Origin: Candidatus Aphodomonas merdavium
Lineage (GTDB): Bacteria; Bacillota; Clostridia; Christensenellales; Aristaeellaceae
Reading direction: 5' to 3'
DNA: 6,050 bases
Assembly: GCA_018715585.1 (NCBI GenBank)
Contig: DVLH01000236.1
Location: 1 to 6,050, forward strand
This document shows, piece by piece, positions 1-5,578 of this stretch. The translations under genes and the position numbers were made by a program. The first letter of the stretch is position 1. Each line of letters starts with the position of its first letter. Below the pieces are notes generated by a model. It saw only the letters and a program-made list of their open reading frames with translations, was not told the origin of the DNA and did no database searches.

Positions 1-431
1 GTTCCCGCGCAAAGGATAACCACCTTATCCTCCTCCGCAACGCGCCGCGCCACGGCCGAGGCGTTCAAAAACGCCCCCAGCAGCACGCGCTTTGCGCCGC
101 TGCATCCCGCGATGGCGCGCGTGCCGTTGGAGGTGGACATCACCAACCGCCGGCCGCTCACGCGCTGCCGCGTGTATTCCGCCGGAGAGTTGGAAAAGTC
201 AAACCCGTCGATCTTCAGCGCATTTCGCTCGCCGCCAAGCAGCCCGCCGCATGCGGCGGCGGCAGCGCGCGCTTCCTCCACCTGCGCGCAGGCAAGCAAG
301 CCGGCGCAACCGTTTTGAAACGCTGTCGCCGCCACGCTCGTCATGCGCAGCGCGTCAATGACGATGGCCGCCGCGCCATCAAAAACGCCGGGTAAAACGT
401 TGCCCGGGGCCGCCAACACAGAGATTTCCAT
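1..431 (-). CDS. comB: 2-phosphosulfolactate phosphatase family protein (ComB-like), 3' end cut by window
   Basis: The 143 complete N-terminal codons of this ORF are visible; the C-terminal part lies beyond base 1. ComB enzymes hydrolyse 2-phosphosulfolactate to sulfolactate and phosphate, using Mg2+, in coenzyme M or sulfolactate synthesis in the cytoplasm. Family landmarks appear in the usual order: VIDALRMTS (residues 24-32), LLGGERNALKIDGFDFSNSP (64-83), STSNGTRA (99-106), GAFLNASAVA (119-128) and VVILCAGT at the window edge. There is no signal peptide or membrane segment. The ATG at 431 is preceded by an AGAGGTG ribosome binding site about 8 bases upstream, and the conserved N-terminus fits this start. 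It follows spmB after 33 bases without a terminator, so it is probably the last visible gene of the same operon. Family assignment is firm. The substrate is inferred, because many bacteria carry ComB homologues without known coenzyme M synthesis. Confidence 0.88.
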   Translation of the reverse strand, partial: MEISVLAAPGNVLPGVFDGAAAIVIDALRMTSVAATAFQNGCAGLLACAQVEEARAAAAACGGLLGGERNALKIDGFDFSNSPAEYTRQRVSGRRLVMSTSNGTRAIAGCSGAKRVLLGAFLNASAVARRVAEEDKVVILCAG

Positions 432-439
432 CTTCCGTA

Positions 440-447
440 CACCTCTT
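440..447 (-). promoter_or_regulatory. ribosome binding site of the comB-like gene
   Basis: On the minus strand the sequence AAGAGGTG ends about 8 bases before the ATG at 431. It is one of only two strong Shine-Dalgarno matches in the gene cluster, the other being in front of the 994-residue gene. This suggests that comB is translated independently rather than by coupling to spmB. Confidence 0.7.
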
Positions 448-464
448 TTTCACCGATGGTTCTT

Positions 465-980
465 TTATGGAATCAGTGCGCAAAACCACGCCGCAGCCAC
501 TGCGCCCGCAAACCATGCAAGCAGCGCAGCCGCCGGGGCATGGCGCGCCTTGCGCACGCCCGCCGCTGCCAGATAGAGCGAACACGTGTAGAGGATTGTT
601 TCGCTGGAGCCAACCATCGTGCTGGCCACGCGCCCCGTCGCGCTGTCGGCGCCATACTGGGCGAGCGTCGTTTCCAGCATTGCCAGCGCCGCGCTGCCGG
701 AAACAGGCCGCAGCAGCATCACCGGCAATGCTCCTTGAGGAATTCCGATTGCTGCCAGCGGTTTTGCGCACAGCGCCGTGAGCGCCTCCAGCGCGCCGCT
801 GCCGGCAAGCAGCGCCGCCGCAAGCATCACCGCCGCCAAGCACGGCAGCACTTGCCATGCCGTTTTCAGCCCCGACAGCGCTCCTTTGACAAACGCATCA
901 TAGACGGGGACCCTCCGGAAAACGCCCACGAGCACCGCCGCCAGCAGCAGCGCGGGCGTCACCAAATCGCCCACGCTCAC
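465..980 (-). CDS. spmB: spore maturation protein B (SpmB)
   Basis: A 171-residue integral membrane protein; SpmB homologues are usually about 175 residues. In Bacillus, SpmA and SpmB are needed for complete dehydration of the spore core and hence for heat resistance; their biochemical activity is not well defined. Family features seen: a hydrophobic segment ending in LLAGSGALEAL (57-67), PQGALP (81-86), LLRPVSGSAAL (89-99), the signature YGADSATGRVASTMVGSSET (109-128) and the RKARHA turn (143-148) before the last hydrophobic helix. The open frame runs much further upstream, but that part antisense-free stretch overlaps spmA in another frame and has no family similarity. The natural start is the GTG at 980, whose last two bases share the spmA stop codon (GTGA). 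A GGGGGAAGG tract just upstream may serve as ribosome binding site, and translational coupling to spmA is likely. A second GTG two codons later is an alternative start. Confidence 0.93.
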   Translation of the reverse strand: MSVGDLVTPALLLAAVLVGVFRRVPVYDAFVKGALSGLKTAWQVLPCLAAVMLAAALLAGSGALEALTALCAKPLAAIGIPQGALPVMLLRPVSGSAALAMLETTLAQYGADSATGRVASTMVGSSETILYTCSLYLAAAGVRKARHAPAAALLAWFAGAVAAAWFCALIP

Positions 981-1561
981 GCGCCCTTCCCCCGGCGTGC
1001 CAGCGCCATGCACGAAACGCCGCCCACAAGCGTCGAAACGGCTGTAGCGCACAGCGTTGGAAGGACGATCGATGCGGGTCTGGCCGCCCCCGACGCCGCC
1101 CGGAGTGAAACGACCGTGGACGGGAAAAGCTGCAAAGAGCTGGCGTTCAACACCAGAAACAGGCACATCGCGTCCGTCGCCTGCACCCCCGCCCCTTCTT
1201 CCTCGCGCAGCGCGCGCATGGCCCGCAGCCCTGCGGGCGTCGCCGCGTTTCCAAGGCCAAGCATGTTGGCGGCAAAGTTCTCCGCAATTGCCCGCCTGGC
1301 CTGGCTGTCCGGTTTGAGCGAAGGAAACAGCCGGTTTAAAACAGGGCTTAGCCCTCGCGAAAACGCACGCACCGCCCCGCTTTGTTCGAGAATTTCCAGC
1401 ATGCCGCACCAGAGCGCAAACCCACCGGCCAGGCGCAGCGCCAGCATCACCGCCTCCACACCGGAGGCGAGCGCCGCTGCCCCGACAGCTGCCGCCCGGC
1501 CCGCCGCAATGCCCCAAACAAGTCCAACGCAGCACATCGCCGCCCACACATAGTTCATCAT
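977..1561 (-). CDS. spmA: spore maturation protein A (SpmA)
   Basis: A 194-residue multi-pass membrane protein of normal length for SpmA, which works with SpmB in spore core dehydration. Seen in the sequence: N-terminal MNYVW, hydrophobic segments near residues 5-30 and 36-55, WCGMLEILEQSG (51-62), LSPVLNRLFP (71-80), the diagnostic ANMLGLGNAATPAGLRAM (98-115), FLVLNASSLQLFP (135-147) and a hydrophobic C-terminal part (163-187). SpmA and SpmB both belong to the nucleoside-recognition 'Gate' membrane domain group. The frame is bounded 15 bases upstream by the TGA of the methyltransferase gene, so only the ATGs at 1561 and 1558 are possible starts near the conserved N-terminus. Neither has a well-placed Shine-Dalgarno: a GGTGA lies about 15 bases away. 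Translation may depend on coupling to the gene before it, or on a leaderless transcript from the sigma-E-like site at 1567-1595. In Bacillus the partner gene is dacB; here a SpoIID-type enzyme takes the peptidoglycan slot. Confidence 0.95.
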   Translation of the reverse strand: MMNYVWAAMCCVGLVWGIAAGRAAAVGAAALASGVEAVMLALRLAGGFALWCGMLEILEQSGAVRAFSRGLSPVLNRLFPSLKPDSQARRAIAENFAANMLGLGNAATPAGLRAMRALREEEGAGVQATDAMCLFLVLNASSLQLFPSTVVSLRAASGAARPASIVLPTLCATAVSTLVGGVSCMALARRGKGA

Positions 1562-1566
1562 GGCAG

Positions 1567-1595
1567 AGCGTATGCGTCACCGCAGGTAAATATCC
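1567..1595 (-). promoter_or_regulatory. candidate sigma-E-like promoter directly before spmA
   Basis: The minus strand reads GGATATT (1589-1595), 14 bases, then CATACGCT (1567-1574). The known sigma-E consensus of Bacillus (mother-cell sporulation sigma) is about kmATATT, 13-15 bases, CATACAmT, so each element differs by one base. spmA-spmB are mother-cell genes in Bacillus, which fits. The site overlaps the end of the methyltransferase coding sequence, so chance similarity is possible. The predicted start of transcription falls on the spmA start codon itself. Confidence 0.35.
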
Positions 1596-2329
1596 CTTAC
1601 TTCATCCGTCTCACAGCCTTGTCCGTCGCGCAACAGCAGCGGCGGAAGCACCCGCAGCCCCGGCCGCGCGCCGCGTTTGGCTTCCAGCAGCACGATTTTC
1701 GCCTCACGCCCCGGCGCTCCATGCACGAACCGCATACGCTTTGCCTCCAGGCGGGCGCCTGCAAGCGCCGCAAACAGCGCCGCAAGCCGTTCCGCCGTGA
1801 AACAAAGGCAAAATGACCCCCCGTTTTTCAGCAGCGCCGCGGCGCTTTGGCATACGCTGTCTATCCGCGTGCTGCTCTCGCGCACTGCCGCATCGCGCTC
1901 CGGGCGGGCGTGCTGCGCGCCGGGGCGGGCATAGGGCGGGTTGGACACGACAAGGTCAAACGCACCGTACCCGAGCAGCGCCGGAGCGGCCTCCAGCGGA
2001 ACCGCATGCACGCGCACGCGCCCTTCCAGCCCGCTGATGCGCACGCTGCGCGCGGCACGGTCCGCCGCCTGCGGATCAATCTCCACCGCATCAAAGCGCG
2101 CCCCACAGCACCGGCCGCAAACAAGCAGCGGCAGCACCCCGCTGCCGCTGCCCAAATCGGCCGCGCGGAAATTTCCCGCGCGGCCCTGCGCCGCAAACGC
2201 GGCAAGCAATACAGAGTCCGTTCCAAAGCAAAACGCATCCGGGCGCTGCAGCAAGAACATGCCGCTGCGCTGCAAATCGTCCAAGCGTTCGCCGGGCAAC
2301 ACCGGCGTTTGACGAAATCGCCGCATCAT
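1577..2329 (-). CDS. trmN6: tRNA1(Val) adenine-37 N6-methyltransferase family (TrmN6/YfiC/YabB)
   Basis: A 250-residue class I SAM-dependent methyltransferase, normal length for the TrmN6 family, which methylates the exocyclic N6 of adenine (A37 of tRNA1Val in E. coli). Seen: an N-terminal FLLQRPDAFCFGTDSVLLAAF block (25-45) typical of the family, the SAM-binding glycine loop ADLGSGSGVLPLL (57-69), the acidic residue after strand 2 in AVEIDPQ (81-87), the catalytic NPPY (130-133) expected for amino-group methylation, RESSTRID (150-157), and the C-terminal KRMRFVHGAPGREAKIVLLE region (197-216) ending in PPLLLRD. The start is taken as the ATG at 2329, which overlaps the stop of the preceding gene as ATGA and gives the usual N-terminus. 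A longer frame reaching 2404 would overlap that gene by about 80 bases and adds no family sequence. There is no good ribosome binding site, so translational coupling is likely. The exact substrate in this organism is inferred from the family. Confidence 0.88.
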   Translation of the reverse strand: MMRRFRQTPVLPGERLDDLQRSGMFLLQRPDAFCFGTDSVLLAAFAAQGRAGNFRAADLGSGSGVLPLLVCGRCCGARFDAVEIDPQAADRAARSVRISGLEGRVRVHAVPLEAAPALLGYGAFDLVVSNPPYARPGAQHARPERDAAVRESSTRIDSVCQSAAALLKNGGSFCLCFTAERLAALFAALAGARLEAKRMRFVHGAPGREAKIVLLEAKRGARPGLRVLPPLLLRDGQGCETDEVRDIYLR

Positions 2330-5310
2330 TGCGTCGAGATGGTTTCCAAGTACTGCGTGGCAACATAGCCTTCCGTACCGTCCTGCGTGCGCACTTCGCT
2401 CCAATCGTCGCTTTGCGAGAGGACCGTTACAACAGCGCCGTTATCCAGCCGTGCAACATATTCCGACGAGCGGCTCGCTTTGCGGCGCACGAGCAGCTGC
2501 GAATCCGCCTCCTCCAGCACAACGCACGCTACGGCATATTTTAGCCGTGCAAACTCCGTATGCATATAGCCTTCCAGCGAACCGCAGCGGACGTAAATCC
2601 AATCGCCATCCTCGCTGAGGAAGAGCACATCGATGCTCTCGCCCTGCTTGAGCGTGCCGGTGATGTCGGAAAGATCGTCCATCGCCGCGCGCAGGTGCAT
2701 CGTCGCGCTGACGGAGTCCATATCCACCCGGCCGGAGTTAATGACGGTTGTATATTCCGCCGTGCTGGGCGCTGTGCTAGGCTGTGCCGTTGCGCTGCCG
2801 GACGGGTTGTCAAAGCTGACGTATTTGGAGGCGACGTATCCCGTCTGCCCCTTGCAGATGACCTTATACCACGAGGAGTTGATCGTATTAATTAGCGTAA
2901 CGGCAGTGCCGTTGTCCACCTGGACGAGCACCTCCGCATCGGAAGCCGCGCCCCTGCGGACGTTGACAGGCTCGCCGCTGTCGGAAAGGATCCATACCGT
3001 TTTGCCGTAAATGACATCCTCGCCGGCCGGCGCGGCGGGCAACGCCAGCGCAGGATCAGAAGAAGTCAAGTATTCCGCCAGGATGTAGCCGATGGTATCG
3101 CCGTACGTCACCTTGCACCAGCCGTCCTCCGTCTCCGTCACGAGCACCTGCGTCCCGTAGGGCAGGCGCGCCAGGATTGTGGAGGAATCGGACGTGGAAG
3201 CCTTCTTGCGCAGGTTGACATTGCTGTCCTCCGCGCAAATCACCCAGGCATCCTCGCCCGCCTGCGCAGCGGGCGCCGCCGTAGCGGAAACCTCCGCCTG
3301 CGTCCCGTAGGAAAGATAGCTGCCAAGCACATAGCCCGTCAACTCTCCATAGCGCACGCGCGTCCAATCGCCCTGTGTGCCGAGCACTTCCACCGTCTCG
3401 CCATTTGGGATTTTGCCCACTTCTGCGCCCTCTTCGCTTGCGGCCGCGCGCAGGTTCAAATTCCCCGAAGACAGCTTTACCGTAGCCGTCCCGACGCTTG
3501 GCGCGGCGCTTCCTTCCAGCTGCAAGTAGCTGCTGAGCACATAGCCGACGAGCTTTCCATAGCGCACGCGGCTCCATTCGCCTTGCGTGCCAAGCACCGT
3601 CAACGTCTCGCCATTTTCAATGCCTTCCAGCCGTTCGGAATCCTCGCTGGCCTCCTCCCGCAGGTTCAGCGTGCCCGAGGAGAGCACAACGCGCGCGGTA
3701 ACTTCCTGTACCGTCTCCTGCGAAAGATCCGGTTCAAACTCATAGACAAGATATTCGTTGAGCACATAGCCCGTCTTTCCGTCATATTCGATCTTCGCCC
3801 ATTCGCCCTCTTCCAGCACCTCGACCTCTTCCCCATCCGGGATCTTGTCGAGAACGTCCGCGGACGTGCTGGGCTCTTCGCGCAGGTTCAGCCGCTCGCT
3901 GGAATCGTCCAGCCGCACGTGCGCTTCAATGCGGGAGATCACGCCCTGCGCGTCTTCGACGGGCGCTGGCGTGGGTTCCACCGCAACGGGCTCACCGCTG
4001 ACGGACCCGCCGATATCGCGCGCAAACTCCATGCGCACACGCGTCACGTCCGTATAGTAGAAGCCGAGGATCTGCGCATAGCTATAGCCCAGGTTGGCCA
4101 TCTGCGCCGCCCCGCGCTGGCTCATGCCCACGCCGTGGCCCCAGCGCCTGGCATACACCCGGAACCCCTTTTCTTCCTTGACGACGGTGTAAAGTTCGTT
4201 GTCGGTGTTGTTGATCTTTAAGCTCAGCGCGTTTTCAACGGTGTTGAAAATCGGGATGGAAACCGTCGCCGTCTTGTTGCCGTTGTAGGTCGCCTTCACG
4301 GTCATTTGCGTGTAAAGCCGGCTGGGTTCGTCGTATTTGGGCGTGTCGAGCGTCACGCTCTGCACCTGGTTGATCGTCACCTGCGAAGCGGAAAGCCCCT
4401 CTTGCTTGGCAATCGCCGAGGCAATCATCGTATAAGCGCTGGTGCTCGTGCCGTAATCAGGCTTCGCGTAAATCAGGTAGCTTTTGACGGTTGCGTTCGG
4501 GTTCGCCTCGTCGAAGGGATCCTCTTTAATCTGCAAATAGGGCAGCTGCTCCCCGCCCCAGTAGTTGCTGTTGGTCTCCGTTTGGCCGCCGTTGGACGCG
4601 CTGTAATAGGCGTGCACATACTCTTCGCCGTATTTCATCACCACGCCCCACGTTTCATCCACGGCGCGGATGCAGTTCTCCTTGGCGTAGTTTACGCCGC
4701 GAAAGACCTGGTCCTGCGTCGTATCGACAACGTCATACAGGCCGCCCGACTGCTTGTTGGCAATGGCATACGTGCGCGCGGCAACCGCCTGCGCCTTGAG
4801 CGCCTCCAGCGGCCAACCGTTGTCCATTTCATAGGGGAGCACGCCGTAAATATAATCTTCGATGTATAGATGGGCAATCACATAGTTTTTGCCCCCGGAG
4901 ACGACAAAGTGCAAATCGCCCGGGTAATACGCCGAAGGCACGAGCCCCTGCGCAATCTGCAGCGCATTATACCCATCCCCGCCTGCATGGCGGCGCAGCG
5001 TCAGCTCCGACCCCATCGAGCGGCTGCCGTTTCCCTCGTCCAAATAGACGGCCCCGCCGGAAAAGCTGACGGTAATCTTCGCTCCGTTTGCCAGCTGCCG
5101 GCTTGTATCGCCGTTAATCGTATAGTCGCCTTTAACCGTGATGGTATAGCTGCTCCCCGACAGCGTAGAGAGCCACACGCGGATGGTCCCATCCGCCGCC
5201 GTCGTATCCTCCATCAGCGGCGCGGCGTCAACCTTCGGGTTTGCCGCCAAGCCAGGCACCGCGGCAACGCACAGCGCCAAAGCCAGCAAAATCGCTCCCC
5301 AGCGTTTCAT
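2326..5310 (-). CDS. exported SpoIID/LytB-domain protein with seven C-terminal SH3 repeats
   Basis: A 994-residue secreted protein. A signal peptide (MKRWGAILLALALCVAAVPGLAA, residues 1-23 with an AxA-like cleavage site; positions given, cleavage inferred) precedes a SpoIID domain at about 40-430. Landmarks are LYIEDYIYGVLPYEM (148-162), where E161 matches the catalytic glutamate of SpoIID lytic transglycosylases, WPLEALKAQAVAARTYA (166-182), YYSASNGGQTE (235-245) and GHGVGMSQRGAAQMA (391-405). SpoIID cleaves denuded glycan strands; LytB relatives stimulate amidases. A Pro-rich linker (440-452) leads to seven SH3-type repeats at about 458-523, 537-598, 607-668, 687-749, 769-833, 855-924 and 927-991, each built around (L/V)xLR...G..V.VL...W..V....GY(V/I); such domains bind cell wall or peptide stems. 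Typical SpoIID is about 340 residues, so two thirds of this protein is extra. It heads the operon, with TGGAGGG about 9 bases before the ATG. Whether it acts in engulfment or in vegetative wall remodelling is undecided. Confidence 0.93.
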   Translation of the reverse strand: MKRWGAILLALALCVAAVPGLAANPKVDAAPLMEDTTAADGTIRVWLSTLSGSSYTITVKGDYTINGDTSRQLANGAKITVSFSGGAVYLDEGNGSRSMGSELTLRRHAGGDGYNALQIAQGLVPSAYYPGDLHFVVSGGKNYVIAHLYIEDYIYGVLPYEMDNGWPLEALKAQAVAARTYAIANKQSGGLYDVVDTTQDQVFRGVNYAKENCIRAVDETWGVVMKYGEEYVHAYYSASNGGQTETNSNYWGGEQLPYLQIKEDPFDEANPNATVKSYLIYAKPDYGTSTSAYTMIASAIAKQEGLSASQVTINQVQSVTLDTPKYDEPSRLYTQMTVKATYNGNKTATVSIPIFNTVENALSLKINNTDNELYTVVKEEKGFRVYARRWGHGVGMSQRGAAQMANLGYSYAQILGFYYTDVTRVRMEFARDIGGSVSGEPVAVEPTPAPVEDAQGVISRIEAHVRLDDSSERLNLREEPSTSADVLDKIPDGEEVEVLEEGEWAKIEYDGKTGYVLNEYLVYEFEPDLSQETVQEVTARVVLSSGTLNLREEASEDSERLEGIENGETLTVLGTQGEWSRVRYGKLVGYVLSSYLQLEGSAAPSVGTATVKLSSGNLNLRAAASEEGAEVGKIPNGETVEVLGTQGDWTRVRYGELTGYVLGSYLSYGTQAEVSATAAPAAQAGEDAWVICAEDSNVNLRKKASTSDSSTILARLPYGTQVLVTETEDGWCKVTYGDTIGYILAEYLTSSDPALALPAAPAGEDVIYGKTVWILSDSGEPVNVRRGAASDAEVLVQVDNGTAVTLINTINSSWYKVICKGQTGYVASKYVSFDNPSGSATAQPSTAPSTAEYTTVINSGRVDMDSVSATMHLRAAMDDLSDITGTLKQGESIDVLFLSEDGDWIYVRCGSLEGYMHTEFARLKYAVACVVLEEADSQLLVRRKASRSSEYVARLDNGAVVTVLSQSDDWSEVRTQDGTEGYVATQYLETISTQ
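3307..3702 (-). repeat. tandem pair of closely related SH3-repeat units (repeats 2 and 3) inside the SpoIID-like gene
   Basis: SH3 units 2 (residues 537-598) and 3 (607-668) match at about 38 of 58 aligned residues, far more than the other five units match each other. Shared pieces include VLGTQG, RVRYG and GYVL. The similarity persists in DNA: the 15-mer tccatagcgcacgcg occurs at 3346-3360 and at 3556-3570 on the plus strand, exactly 210 bases apart, as do neighbouring short runs. This points to a fairly recent in-frame duplication of one 70-codon unit. Confidence 0.75.
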
Positions 5311-5319
5311 TCCTTTTAT

Positions 5320-5326
5320 CCCTCCA
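5320..5326 (-). promoter_or_regulatory. ribosome binding site of the SpoIID-like gene
   Basis: The minus strand carries TGGAGGG about 9 bases before the ATG at 5310, the best Shine-Dalgarno match in the window. It fixes the start at 5310 together with the immediately following signal peptide. An AAGGA next to the ATG is too close to be used. Confidence 0.8.
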
Positions 5327-5346
5327 GAAAAATTCAGAGCCGCGCC

Positions 5347-5360
5347 GTTTCACTTGAAAC
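5347..5360. promoter_or_regulatory. 14-bp perfect palindrome in the operon leader, possible operator
   Basis: The sequence gtttcacttgaaac is two 6-base inverted arms around a 2-base centre. It sits about 20-33 bases downstream of the predicted transcription start and upstream of the ribosome binding site, a place where a dimeric repressor could block elongation or initiation. The centre is too small for a stable RNA hairpin with all six pairs, so a DNA-binding site is more plausible than an attenuator. No regulator can be named from the sequence. Confidence 0.35.
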
Positions 5361-5386
5361 CGACAAAATCCATCAAACTCCGAGCA

Positions 5387-5415
5387 ATTGTAACATTTTC
5401 TTAATAATGCGTCAA
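5387..5415 (-). promoter_or_regulatory. sigma-A-type promoter with extended -10, in front of the SpoIID-trmN6-spmAB-comB operon
   Basis: On the minus strand: TTGACG at 5410-5415, a spacer of exactly 17 bases, then TACAAT at 5387-5392 preceded by TGT, which makes an extended -10 (TGnTACAAT). Each hexamer differs from the housekeeping consensus by one base. Transcription should begin near 5380, giving a leader of about 70 bases. The surrounding DNA is AT-rich against a GC-rich background, as expected for a real promoter. It lies just downstream of the terminator of the preceding gene. Confidence 0.8.
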
Positions 5416-5505
5416 GGGCTGGAAACCTGTTTTGTGGCAATAGGAAGGCATTGGCTGAACATTTTTTGCCATCAGCGGGCTTAACCGCAAAAGGCAGCAA
5501 ACGCG
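5416..5505. other. intergenic stretch between terminator and promoter, nothing recognised
   Basis: About 90 bases between the 5'-nucleotidase terminator and the operon promoter. I see no start codon with a ribosome binding site, no RNA gene and no convincing hairpin. A short ttttgc / gcaaaa inverted repeat (5464-5492) has a 17-base loop and no T tract, so it is not called as a terminator. An upstream regulator site could lie here but none can be shown. Confidence 0.5.
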
Positions 5506-5546
5506 CAAACAAAAAGCCCGCGGGCGGAAACATTCCGCCCGCGGGC
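5506..5546 (-). terminator. intrinsic terminator of the 5'-nucleotidase gene
   Basis: A perfect 12-bp GC-rich inverted repeat (5516-5527 with 5535-5546), extendable by two A-T pairs to a 14-bp stem with a 3-base loop. On the minus strand it is followed by TTTTTGTTTG (5506-5515). It begins about 32 bases after the stop codon at 5579. The plus-strand side has no T tract, so it works only for minus-strand transcripts. It separates the upstream gene from the downstream operon. Confidence 0.92.
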
Positions 5547-5578
5547 AAACGCACCGGGGAGTTCGCGCCCCGCCGCCG

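Noticed and set aside
432..464. Possible terminator or promoter between spmB and comB.
   Set aside because: The 33 bases hold a ribosome binding site but no inverted repeat and no -10/-35 pair, so I treat comB as part of the operon.
456..1553. Long plus-strand open frame of 365 codons opposite spmB and spmA.
   Set aside because: Its translation is rich in Arg, Ala, Pro and Cys with no recognisable domain, and it is antisense to two clear membrane protein genes. It is a by-product of GC-rich codon use.
1559..1579. The methyltransferase stop TGA is in the same frame as spmA, so read-through would join the two proteins.
   Set aside because: There is no selenocysteine-like context or other recoding signal that I can see, and both proteins match their families as separate units. 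Sharing a frame has a one-in-three chance.
465..1580. The full 371-codon minus-strand frame containing spmB.
   Set aside because: Only the part after the GTG at 980 matches SpmB. The upstream part overlaps spmA in another frame and is low-complexity Gly/Arg/Ala, so it is not a fusion protein.
2330..2404. Upstream extension of the methyltransferase to a start at 2404.
   Set aside because: It would overlap the preceding gene by about 80 bases and adds residues unlike the family. The ATG at 2329 gives the ATGA overlap and the normal length.
3583..4869. Plus-strand open frames of 212 and 187 codons opposite the SpoIID-like gene (3583-4221 and 4306-4869).
   Set aside because: They are antisense shadows of a strongly supported coding region, with no domain and no ribosome binding site that I could recognise.
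5464..5492. Inverted repeat ttttgc / gcaaaa in the intergenic region.
   Set aside because: Only six weak pairs with a 17-base loop, and no T tract on either strand. The strong terminator at 5506-5546 already ends the upstream transcript.
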